Origin: an uncultured Bacilli bacterium
GTDB taxonomy: Bacteria; Bacillota_I; Bacilli_A; RF39; UBA660
Assembly: GCA_947598455.1 (NCBI GenBank)
Contig: CANQFI010000068.1
Span: 1 to 9,236 of the forward strand
Reading direction: 5' to 3'
Length of the DNA: 9,236 nucleotides
Shown here: positions 1 to 6,243 of the stretch, piece after piece
How positions within the stretch are numbered: position 1 is the first letter of the stretch
How the letters are laid out: the number at the start of each line of letters is the position of its first letter
Position numbers and translations under genes: made by a program
The notes under the pieces: model-generated
What the model was told of the DNA's origin: nothing
Database searches by the model: none
The model's input: only the letters and a program-made list of their open reading frames with translations

Positions 1-1458
1 GCATTTTTGACCCTTGATAATGCGTCGGCTACTACATCGACAGATGGTGAGCATACTTCAGCTTTAGATTCTTACATTACGACAAAAGATATTACTTTAT
101 GTACAATTGGAACATCAGGTTCTGGTTCAGTAACAGTTACTGATGCTAAGGATGGTATGCCGAGATTAATTGGTACATCATCTCGAGATGCAGAGTGGCA
201 TGGTGGAGAGTGTCATACTTATCCTGTTTCCTATGTAAAAGCGCATTATATTAAAACTTCGATGGATAATAGTAGTTTCTATCGAAATAAAGGTATTTGG
301 TATACTGGACCGAATGATACAAGAGAGCATGGTGAAACATTAGAAGATGCATGGGATAATGCTGAAAAACGTGGTCGTGAACCTTATACTAATCGTTCAC
401 AAGAAGAAAAAGATAAATGGTCGGTCTTTGTTGGTTCTAAAGAAGAAGATGGTGTTATTAAGGGAAATTTAAATATTTTCCCAGTAAGTATGACAACGGC
501 ACGAAATTTATATCAATATACTTATGAATTTTCGAAGATTGGTACTTATACAGATGGTAGATTAGGTAGAATTATGGGAGATGCTGCTTCTATAATTTCA
601 CAAAATGCACGAACGTGCTTCTATGAAATTATTGAAAATATTTGTGTATGTTGTGGTGATCCTATAGTTGCACATACTAATGTAAGTGTGCCGTCGCCGC
701 AGGAGTTTGTTGAAAGTACAGGATACCCTTATGAATTTAATAGAGAAACTGATGGAAATTCGAAAGGTGTAGTTGGATTTAGTACAACAACTGTTGCAAC
801 GTCTGACTTAAATGGTTCTACTAATAGAGTGCTTGCTAGTAACTGGACTAATAAGGGTGTATTCTATTATGGTAGTAATAAATTAGAAACTAATAAAGGT
901 GCTGTAGCATTAGAAGAAATTCAATCACTTGGTGAAAATGTATACTTAAATGATTCTTCTGGTAATGGTCCTGAGTACTCATTTGAGTTAAAGCCTTCTA
1001 CTATAGCGGCGATTAGAGATTATAATGATATGTATGGTTATACTGTTAATTTTGATAATTTAAAACTATATGGTAGAGCTTCGATTCAACCTTTAGGTTC
1101 ATGTAGTGATCCAAATCATTGTACATGGTTCACAGGTTCAGGTTCTGAGGAAATAGAAGAAATGAATAATAAAATTGCTAACTTTGGTCACTATGGTAGT
1201 GTGTTCTTAGAAAATTTCGATGATATAGTTGGAACTACTGGTGCTGCTAATATTCACAATTTAAGTAATTTAACTGATGCTTCTGCAGTTTGTGAACTTG
1301 TTAGAAAAGATAATGCTTCTTCTGCTGCTAGTGATTTAAAACGATTAATTGATACTAGAGAATGTAGGTGGATTGACTACATTGAAACTTCTAATTCAGT
1401 TTTAAATATGTGGGATGAAACTCCAAAGATAGAATATTATAGATTGGCATTTAAATAG
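1..1458 (+). CDS. Unrecognised large extracytoplasmic-type protein, 5' end outside the window
   Basis: I do not recognise a family. The frame is open back to base 1, so the gene almost certainly begins upstream; the TTG at 7 has no ribosome binding site visible before it and is not a convincing start. The visible 485 residues are hydrophilic and rich in Ser, Thr, Asn, Gly and Asp, with no membrane segment and no LPXTG-type anchor at the C-terminus (it ends YYRLAFK). There are ten cysteines, including a CVCC cluster near residue 219 and a CSDPNHC motif near residues 369-375, which suggests disulphides or metal binding outside the membrane. The next gene starts 16 bases downstream with its own ribosome binding site, so it is co-transcribed with the Tad-like genes. 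It could be a large surface subunit or adhesin carried by the machine (a TadG-like position), with an N-terminal signal or anchor off-window. That role is inferred from context only. Confidence 0.75.
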   Translation, partial: AFLTLDNASATTSTDGEHTSALDSYITTKDITLCTIGTSGSGSVTVTDAKDGMPRLIGTSSRDAEWHGGECHTYPVSYVKAHYIKTSMDNSSFYRNKGIWYTGPNDTREHGETLEDAWDNAEKRGREPYTNRSQEEKDKWSVFVGSKEEDGVIKGNLNIFPVSMTTARNLYQYTYEFSKIGTYTDGRLGRIMGDAASIISQNARTCFYEIIENICVCCGDPIVAHTNVSVPSPQEFVESTGYPYEFNRETDGNSKGVVGFSTTTVATSDLNGSTNRVLASNWTNKGVFYYGSNKLETNKGAVALEEIQSLGENVYLNDSSGNGPEYSFELKPSTIAAIRDYNDMYGYTVNFDNLKLYGRASIQPLGSCSDPNHCTWFTGSGSEEIEEMNNKIANFGHYGSVFLENFDDIVGTTGAANIHNLSNLTDASAVCELVRKDNASSAASDLKRLIDTRECRWIDYIETSNSVLNMWDETPKIEYYRLAFK

Positions 1459-1474
1459 AAAGGAGTGAGAACAT

Positions 1475-1978
1475 ATGAAAGAATCCTATTGGGGTTATTG
1501 GTTTATAATACTTGGTATATTTATTGCATCTGTTATGATGCTTACAAATGATGCTACAACATCAAATACTCAAGATTATTATCAATTAAAAGAAGTTGCA
1601 AATAGTGCGTTGTATGATGCAATAGATTATAGATATTATGCACAGACTGGACAAGTAAGAATCTTAAAGGAAGTTTTCGTTGAAAACTTCCTAAGAAGAT
1701 TTGCTGAAACTGTCTCAGTTACTGATAGTTATAATGTACAGTTTTATGACTTATATGAGTCTCCTCCTAAAGTAAGTGTCAAAATATCAACAACGACTGC
1801 TGGATTTATAATTGGTAGAGATGTGGATACTTCTGAAGGAAGTGCTGTAACAGATTTGGATGTTGTAAATTCTATAGATTTAATTGTTGAATTTGACGAT
1901 GCTAATATTATATGTGATGCGGATGGAGTTTGTAGATCTGATAAAATGGATGGTAGTTTTTGTGATTATTATCCATAG
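1475..1978 (+). CDS. TadE-like single-span (pseudopilin-like) protein
   Basis: This 167-residue protein has one hydrophobic segment at about residues 7-24, preceded by a short N-terminus with Lys2 and Glu3. A segment reading NTQDYYQLKEVANSALYDAI follows directly. A hydrophobic helix running into an amphipathic helix with alanines is the layout of TadE-type pseudopilins, which sit in the membrane and form or cap the Flp pilus. The rest (about 25-167) should be extracytoplasmic and is acidic, with three cysteines near the C-terminus (C147, C153, C163). The start is fixed by AGGAG at 1461-1465, 9 bases before the ATG. The cpaB-like gene follows 23 bases later. The TadE assignment rests on architecture and neighbours, not on a clear signature; it could also be another minor membrane component. 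An 11-bp perfect hairpin lies inside the gene. Confidence 0.7.
   Translation: MKESYWGYWFIILGIFIASVMMLTNDATTSNTQDYYQLKEVANSALYDAIDYRYYAQTGQVRILKEVFVENFLRRFAETVSVTDSYNVQFYDLYESPPKVSVKISTTTAGFIIGRDVDTSEGSAVTDLDVVNSIDLIVEFDDANIICDADGVCRSDKMDGSFCDYYP
1668..1692 (+). other. Intragenic hairpin, 11-bp perfect stem
   Basis: The left arm AGGAAGTTTTC (1668-1678) and right arm GAAAACTTCCT (1682-1692) are perfect reverse complements around a 3-base loop, GTT. CTT at 1663-1665 and AAG at 1693-1695 can extend the stem past a small bulge. It lies wholly inside the TadE-like gene. No T-tract follows, so it does not look like an ordinary intrinsic terminator. A role in mRNA folding or stability is possible, as is chance in AT-rich DNA. 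Confidence 0.6.
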
Positions 1979-1987
1979 GAAGTAAAT

Positions 1988-1994
1988 AAGGAGG
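1988..1994 (+). promoter_or_regulatory. Consensus ribosome binding site for the cpaB-like gene
   Basis: AAGGAGG ends 7 bases before the ATG at 2002. It is the best match to the anti-Shine-Dalgarno sequence in the window and fixes the start of the CpaB-like protein. It suggests strong independent initiation within the operon. Confidence 0.85.
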
Positions 1995-2001
1995 AATAAG
2001 A

Positions 2002-2805
2002 ATGGGAAATTTACTTGTACCTTTTAAAAAGTTTTTGAGTAATAAAAACACAATTACAATTTTGGGTATATTAATTGGTTTAGTGGTTTTATATTTAGGA
2101 TATAGTTGGAGGGTTACACAATCTGTTCAACCTACAAATATTCCGTATTGTAATGCTACTTTAATAGCAGGGACAAAGATTACTGATGATTATATTAGTT
2201 ATGCTCAGGTTCCTAAAGATATGGTTAGTAATATGACAAATTTAGTTACACAACCTAATGAAATTGTTGGTAAGCTTGTTTCATATGATTCTAAAATTGC
2301 TAAAAATGGTTTCTTTTATAGTGAACTATTAATTGATGAAAGCCAAATGCCAAATTCAATTTTCTCTGATCTTCAAGATGGTTATACTGTATATGCTTTA
2401 GATGTTGATAATAAGAAGACTATGGCTAATTCAATAATGCCTGGTGATGATATTGACTTATATATGCAGTCAACTGATGAAGATGATGATGGTAAATTAA
2501 TTTATGGTAGATTTATAAAACAAATTCAAGTATTAGCAGTTAGGGATGGAAGTGGTAATAATGTTTTTGCTGATAAAGATCATCCTTTAGAGTCTAAATA
2601 TTTATTATTTGCAGTTCCTGAGGATTTGTTCTTGTTACTTAAAAAGGCTGAATATTTAGGAATTAATATTGAACCTATTGGTAGAAATGAGTCATATACT
2701 GTTAATGCACAAGCAACTGAAATATCTAATGAAGAATTGCGTGCACATATTATTAATCAAACTCATATTTTAGCTAATGAGTGTACTGATTTAACTATTT
2801 GTTAA
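2002..2805 (+). CDS. cpaB: CpaB/RcpC-like Tad pilus assembly protein (SAF domain)
   Basis: This 267-residue protein has a basic N-terminus and one membrane span at about 18-35. A SAF-type domain follows at about 46-113, with the family pattern of an 'AGT.IT' turn (IAGTKITDDYI, residues 55-65), a 'VP' step (70-71) and an 'IVGK' strand (88-91). The RcpC/CpaB domain at about 125-230 contains the characteristic I.PGD.ID element (IMPGDDIDLY, residues 145-154). In Tad systems CpaB/RcpC is an extracytoplasmic assembly factor. Family members in diderms work with the secretin; in a single-membrane cell it may instead contact the cell wall. There is an acidic run, DEDDDG, at 159-164. Cysteines at 50, 261 and 267 lie on the outer side, and the protein ends CTDLTIC. 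The usual next gene, cpaE/tadZ, is missing; the ATPase gene follows after 34 bases. Confidence 0.87.
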   Translation: MGNLLVPFKKFLSNKNTITILGILIGLVVLYLGYSWRVTQSVQPTNIPYCNATLIAGTKITDDYISYAQVPKDMVSNMTNLVTQPNEIVGKLVSYDSKIAKNGFFYSELLIDESQMPNSIFSDLQDGYTVYALDVDNKKTMANSIMPGDDIDLYMQSTDEDDDGKLIYGRFIKQIQVLAVRDGSGNNVFADKDHPLESKYLLFAVPEDLFLLLKKAEYLGINIEPIGRNESYTVNAQATEISNEELRAHIINQTHILANECTDLTIC

Positions 2806-2839
2806 TTGTTATACATTAAAATAAAAAGAGGGTGCTTTT

Positions 2840-4453
2840 ATGGATGAGAAGAATGTTTTCTCCCAAATGGATTTTGGCCCATTATCGGAATTTTTGGAAG
2901 ATGATGATGTTACAGATATTTCTTATAGTAATAGTGGTCAAGTTTGGTTAAAGACATTGTCAAAAGGTGTTTATCAAGTTGAACGACCTGATATTAATAA
3001 TCCTTTTATGGAAAAATTAGCCTTTCAATGTGCAAATGTTATGGGTAGAACTTTCAATATGGCTCATCCATTTCTTGACTCTGAAAGTGCTGAATTACGT
3101 ATGAATTTTGTTCACGATTCCATTGCTACAAATGGAATCGCGTGCTTGATACGTAAAACTCCTGCTAAAATTCGTTTAAATAAAGAAAAATTAATTAGTG
3201 AACAATATATTACCGATCAAATGCATGATTTTTTAATAAAATGTGTTTGGGGGCATTGCAACATAATGATTGCAGGAGAAACTGGTTCTGGTAAAACAGA
3301 ACTTGTTAAGTATTTAGCTAGTAATACAAAGGAAGACGAAAAAATTATATCTATAGAGGATACTTTGGAACTTCACTTAGATAAAATCTTTCCACATCGT
3401 GATATTGTAGCAATGAAGACGAATAATATTGCTTCTTATACTGAAGCCTTAGTAGCCTGCATGAGACAAAACCCAATTTGGATATTACTTGCCGAGGTTC
3501 GTTCAGCTGAAGCTGTTATGGCTGTTCGTAACTCTATTTCTTCTGGTCACCATATTATTTCAACAATCCATGCCGATAAGGCATCAAGTATACCAATGCG
3601 TATGTATGCGTTACTTGAAGGTAGTCAAGATATCGAACAATATTTGTCTTCTATACATAGATATATTCAAATTGGAATATATGTTAAAGGTTATTATTCA
3701 AAGGCTTTAAATAGGTTTCAGCGTGAAATTATGGAAATTTGTGAATTTTATGTTGATGATGATACTAATAGGCCAAGATCTAATATTTTATATTCTAAGA
3801 CGTTAGATGGTAGGGTTACATTACATAATCCAACTAAGAAGTTGATAGATTACTTAGCTATTGGTAATGTTTATTTTGAAAATGATGATATTTTTGGTTT
3901 GGGCGATGCTGAATCTAAAGAAGACTTATCTAATTTAAGAGATAGTAAAGATGATAATTATGCTAATAAAGAAACTAAGAATGCATTAATTGATGCCTTA
4001 AACTCTAATAATGAAAATGTAGGTGATAGTAATACTGGTGCAACTGATGTAGGAAATCAGACTAGTGGAAGTATAGTTTCTAATGTAAATCCACAAATTA
4101 ATGAAAGTTTGGATGTAACTATAACTTCGCAACCTGTACAACCATCACCAGTAGTTGCTTCAGTACCAACACCTCAACCTACTATTCAAGCACAAAGTGC
4201 TGTTACTAATACTAATGTTGTAACGCCACCTAGTCAGGTTACTCCATTACAAAATGGATCTATACCTACTGCGTTTCCGTCTCCGGTTGCACCAAATAGT
4301 AGTGTTCAAAATCAAGCAATTACTCAACCTATTGTTAGTAATCCACCAATAGCTGCTAATATTTTTCCAACTGCAACGGCTCCTAATGTAATACAGAATA
4401 ATCAAGGTGTAGGATCTGTTCAGACACCTGTAAGTACAAATGATGTTTTATAA
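2840..4453 (+). CDS. cpaF: CpaF/TadA-type secretion ATPase with long C-terminal tail
   Basis: This is the cytoplasmic hexameric motor that powers pilus assembly or secretion. The N-terminal domain (about 10-110) carries the SxxxxLRMNF...LIRK segment seen in CpaF-type proteins. The RecA-like core has Walker A GETGSGKT (146-153), an Asp box SIEDT (171-175), a Walker B-like segment IWILLAEVR (213-221) with Glu219 as the likely catalytic base, and a His box GHHIISTIHAD (236-246). Family members usually have Gly before that Glu; here it is Ala218. The catalytic part ends near residue 355. It is followed by about 180 residues of low-complexity Pro/Gln/Asn/Thr/Val-rich sequence, unusual for CpaF proteins of roughly 400-450 residues. 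The start has a GAGGG site at 2828-2832, 7 bases upstream. Its position directly before the tadB and tadC-like genes supports the assignment. A hairpin lies within the gene at 3115-3140. Confidence 0.95.
   Translation: MDEKNVFSQMDFGPLSEFLEDDDVTDISYSNSGQVWLKTLSKGVYQVERPDINNPFMEKLAFQCANVMGRTFNMAHPFLDSESAELRMNFVHDSIATNGIACLIRKTPAKIRLNKEKLISEQYITDQMHDFLIKCVWGHCNIMIAGETGSGKTELVKYLASNTKEDEKIISIEDTLELHLDKIFPHRDIVAMKTNNIASYTEALVACMRQNPIWILLAEVRSAEAVMAVRNSISSGHHIISTIHADKASSIPMRMYALLEGSQDIEQYLSSIHRYIQIGIYVKGYYSKALNRFQREIMEICEFYVDDDTNRPRSNILYSKTLDGRVTLHNPTKKLIDYLAIGNVYFENDDIFGLGDAESKEDLSNLRDSKDDNYANKETKNALIDALNSNNENVGDSNTGATDVGNQTSGSIVSNVNPQINESLDVTITSQPVQPSPVVASVPTPQPTIQAQSAVTNTNVVTPPSQVTPLQNGSIPTAFPSPVAPNSSVQNQAITQPIVSNPPIAANIFPTATAPNVIQNNQGVGSVQTPVSTNDVL
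3115..3140 (+). other. Intragenic hairpin, 10-bp perfect stem
   Basis: CGATTCCATT (3115-3124) and AATGGAATCG (3131-3140) are perfect reverse complements around a 6-base loop, GCTACA. An alternative pairing of CAC (3113-3115) with GTG (3142-3144) lengthens the stem across a 2-base bulge. It lies in the N-terminal domain of the CpaF-type ATPase gene and has no T-tract. Its function, if any, is unknown. Confidence 0.55.
3908..4450 (+). other. Region coding the low-complexity Pro/Gln/Asn/Thr-rich tail of the ATPase
   Basis: Residues about 357-537 of the CpaF-type protein. The first part (357-400) is charged and Asn-rich. From about 428 onward it is dominated by Pro, Gln, Val, Thr, Ser and Asn, with recurring short pieces such as QPVQPSP, TPQPT, TPPSQVTP and FPSPVAP. 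No repeat of fixed length is evident. It is probably disordered. The reading frame stays open to a TAA just before the next gene's ribosome binding site, and codon use matches the rest of the gene, so it is a genuine extension and not a frameshift. Confidence 0.8.
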
Positions 4454-4468
4454 TAAGAAGGTGATTTT

Positions 4469-5362
4469 ATGGAATTAGTTATATGGCTAATTATAGCGGT
4501 TTTTGTTTTAGCTTATCGTTATAATACTGGTGATAATGTTTATAAATTTTTTGCTGATACTGTTTCAAGTGTCTATAATACTTATGCACCATATAGTTAC
4601 AGAGAAGTAAAAGAAAAAGTTAAAGAACTAGGATATGAATATTCTGCTAGGCAATATGCAACACAAGTTTTATTAATGGGTGGTGTAGCAGCTGGTATAA
4701 CTTTTCTATATTTCTATAGTGTTCCAATAACTATTGTTTATACGATTATTGCTGTATGTTTTGTACCTTATTTAAATTACTTAAGAACGCAACGATTATA
4801 TAGTGAATATATCTTTGAACAAGTTCAAGTTTATACTACTAACGTTATTATGGAGTTTAATACAACACAAAGTTTTGTTAAAGCTTTAGAAGGTGTTAGA
4901 GATTCAGGAATTTTACAGGATCCAGTTTTAAGAGATGTAAAAAGAATGATTCAAATGTCTTATGATAATGGTACTATTGATGAATCAATAGAATTCTTTA
5001 ATAGTGCTTATCCATATTATATGGTAAAAAATATGCATCAATTGTTCTTACAAATTACTAAAGAAGGTGCTAGAGATTCTGGTGAAGCTCTAGAATTAAT
5101 GTCAATGGATATAGATGCTTTAGTTGAAGGTGTATATCGTGATAGAATGGATAGACAAACATTCCATAAAAAGTTTTTAACATTTGGTATGGCATTGTTC
5201 TTATTAGTTTTGGTTATGCAATTACTTTTTGGTAGATCAGAATATTTAGTTATGCTTGAAAAATGGTATGTAAAGTTAATCTTACATGCAATTATTATTG
5301 TTAATTGTTATTTCTTAATAACTGGTGAAAAATATTATAATGAAGATGTGGGGGTTGAATAG
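4469..5362 (+). CDS. tadB: TadB-like inner-membrane platform protein (T2SSF family)
   Basis: This 297-residue protein belongs by layout to the GspF/TadB platform family, which anchors the ATPase and couples it to pilin movement. It has an N-terminal hydrophobic segment (1-17), two spans at about 64-82 and 86-103, a cytoplasmic helical T2SSF-type domain at about 112-232, and two C-terminal spans at about 237-254 and 267-285. The cytoplasmic domain shows typical features: a QVQVYTTNVIMEFNTTQSF helix (118-136), the ALEG turn, and a second helical half around KNMHQLFLQITKEG (187-200). The start has AAGGTGAT at 4458-4465, 3 bases before the ATG core and extending the anti-Shine-Dalgarno match. It lies 15 bases after the ATPase gene. 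TadB versus TadC is decided by order, since the two are paralogues. Confidence 0.87.
   Translation: MELVIWLIIAVFVLAYRYNTGDNVYKFFADTVSSVYNTYAPYSYREVKEKVKELGYEYSARQYATQVLLMGGVAAGITFLYFYSVPITIVYTIIAVCFVPYLNYLRTQRLYSEYIFEQVQVYTTNVIMEFNTTQSFVKALEGVRDSGILQDPVLRDVKRMIQMSYDNGTIDESIEFFNSAYPYYMVKNMHQLFLQITKEGARDSGEALELMSMDIDALVEGVYRDRMDRQTFHKKFLTFGMALFLLVLVMQLLFGRSEYLVMLEKWYVKLILHAIIIVNCYFLITGEKYYNEDVGVE
5350..5354 (+). promoter_or_regulatory. Ribosome binding site of the tadC-like gene inside the end of the tadB-like gene
   Basis: GGGGG at 5350-5354, continuing as GTTGA, lies 10 bases before the ATG at 5365 and inside the last codons of the preceding gene. With only 2 bases between the stop and the next start, translation of the two platform proteins is likely coupled, which would suit subunits of one complex. 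Confidence 0.6.
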
Positions 5363-5364
5363 CT

Positions 5365-6153
5365 ATGTATTTTGAAATAATTGTTATTGGAATTATTGCA
5401 TTTATTGTATTAACTGCTAATGGTTATGTTAAACCTAATAAATTTATTCAAGATAATCAAGATATCTTTATGAAATTAAAAGAAGAGGATTATGATTTCT
5501 TGGTTAGAGCTAAATATGGTGAAGGACTTGATTCCGATGTTTTGTATCAAAAGAGAATTAAAAATGGTTTAATAGTTATTATTTTATTAATCTTTATTAT
5601 GTTATCTAATTTAACACTTGTTAAAGTAGTATTAGCTTGTGTTGGTGGATATGGTATGTTTAAATTAGATTATATTAATTTAAAAAACTTTTATAAAGCC
5701 CATTTGTTACAAATAGATTCGATGTTGCCTTATTATTTAAAAGGTTTAGAAATATTAATTCAACACTATACTGTACCAGTTGCTTTAGGTAAGTCAATTA
5801 ATGATGCTCCAGAAATATTTAGAGAAGGATTAATTGATATGATTAATAAGATTAATGCAGGTGATGCAACTGTTACACCATATATGGAATTTGCTCAAAT
5901 GTATCCAGTACGTGATTCAATGCGTATGATGCGTTTATTATATCGTTTAAGTTTAGGCCGTCAAGAGAGGAAGCAAGAACAATTAATTACTTTCTCAAAG
6001 ACCATTTCTAATTTACAACAAAAAGCTCGTGATACAAGATATAAGGAACGTTTGGATAAAATGGAAAATAAAACAATGAGTATGCTTGTTTGTACTGGTA
6101 TTGGAGTTATGATTTTACTTTTAATTGCGGTTATGAATATGATTGGTTCATAA
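5365..6153 (+). CDS. tadC: TadC-like inner-membrane platform protein (T2SSF family)
   Basis: This 262-residue paralogue of the previous protein has a hydrophobic N-terminal segment (3-19), a hydrophobic pair at about 67-82 and 84-99, a cytoplasmic helical domain at about 105-235, and a C-terminal span (238-259) ending in Gly-Ser. The cytoplasmic region has the TadC-type pattern QIDSMLPYYLKGLEILIQ (116-133), then a helix with RMMRLLYRLSLGRQERKQEQ (187-206), and a basic Q/K/R-rich stretch leading to the last span. It would form the platform with the TadB-like protein beneath the CpaF-type motor. The last gene of the operon, it starts 2 bases after the upstream stop and is followed at once by a terminator-like hairpin. 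TadC is assigned from order and architecture. Confidence 0.85.
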   Translation: MYFEIIVIGIIAFIVLTANGYVKPNKFIQDNQDIFMKLKEEDYDFLVRAKYGEGLDSDVLYQKRIKNGLIVIILLIFIMLSNLTLVKVVLACVGGYGMFKLDYINLKNFYKAHLLQIDSMLPYYLKGLEILIQHYTVPVALGKSINDAPEIFREGLIDMINKINAGDATVTPYMEFAQMYPVRDSMRMMRLLYRLSLGRQERKQEQLITFSKTISNLQQKARDTRYKERLDKMENKTMSMLVCTGIGVMILLLIAVMNMIGS

Positions 6154-6181
6154 AAATGTAATTTTATATTACATTTTTTTT
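6152..6181 (+). terminator. AT-rich intrinsic terminator after the Tad-like operon
   Basis: AAAAATGTAAT (6152-6162) pairs with ATTACATTTTT (6168-6178) as an 11-bp perfect stem with a 5-base loop. A T-tract runs from 6174 to 6181. It begins inside the TAA stop of the tadC-like gene. The stem has only one G-C pair, so termination may be leaky. Because it is nearly symmetric, it could also act on the other strand, though no minus-strand gene is present. Confidence 0.65.
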
Positions 6182-6198
6182 AATTTTTAAATTTTATA

Positions 6199-6207
6199 TG
6201 TTATAAT
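6199..6207 (+). promoter_or_regulatory. Extended -10 promoter for the FAD/GT-C fusion gene
   Basis: TGTTATAAT is a perfect extended -10 (TGn plus TATAAT, hexamer at 6202-6207). The -35 region at about 6179-6184 reads TTTAAT, a poor match, as is common when an extended -10 is present. Transcription should begin near 6214, about 30 bases before the ATG. The promoter sits directly behind the terminator-like hairpin, so the downstream gene is likely an independent unit. Confidence 0.65.
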
Positions 6208-6227
6208 TTGGTTAGTAAAATCCTAAC

Positions 6228-6234
6228 AGGGGGG
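6228..6234 (+). promoter_or_regulatory. G-rich ribosome binding site of the FAD/GT-C fusion gene
   Basis: AGGGGGG lies 9 bases before the ATG at 6244 and fixes the start. It directly follows a small inverted repeat, GTTAG (6211-6215) and CTAAC (6223-6227), which would lie at the very 5' end of the transcript. Confidence 0.7.
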
Positions 6235-6243
6235 TATAGTATT

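Noticed and set aside
7..9. TTG at base 7 as the true start of the first gene
   Set aside because: The frame is open to base 1 and no ribosome binding site is visible. The protein lacks the signal or anchor it would need, so the start is most likely upstream.
607..618. Short palindrome GCACG-AA-CGTGC in the first gene
   Set aside because: The arms are only 5 bp with a 2-base loop, which is too short to separate from chance.
2806..2839. Possible internal promoter (TGTTATACA) between the cpaB-like and cpaF genes
   Set aside because: The -10 matches only four of six positions and there is no acceptable -35 at 16-18 bases. Such strings are common in AT-rich gaps, and the spacing fits a single operon.
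3489..3710. 73-codon open frame inside the ATPase gene
   Set aside because: It overlaps the conserved Walker B and His box region of the CpaF-type gene in another frame, has no family-like features, and is a shadow.
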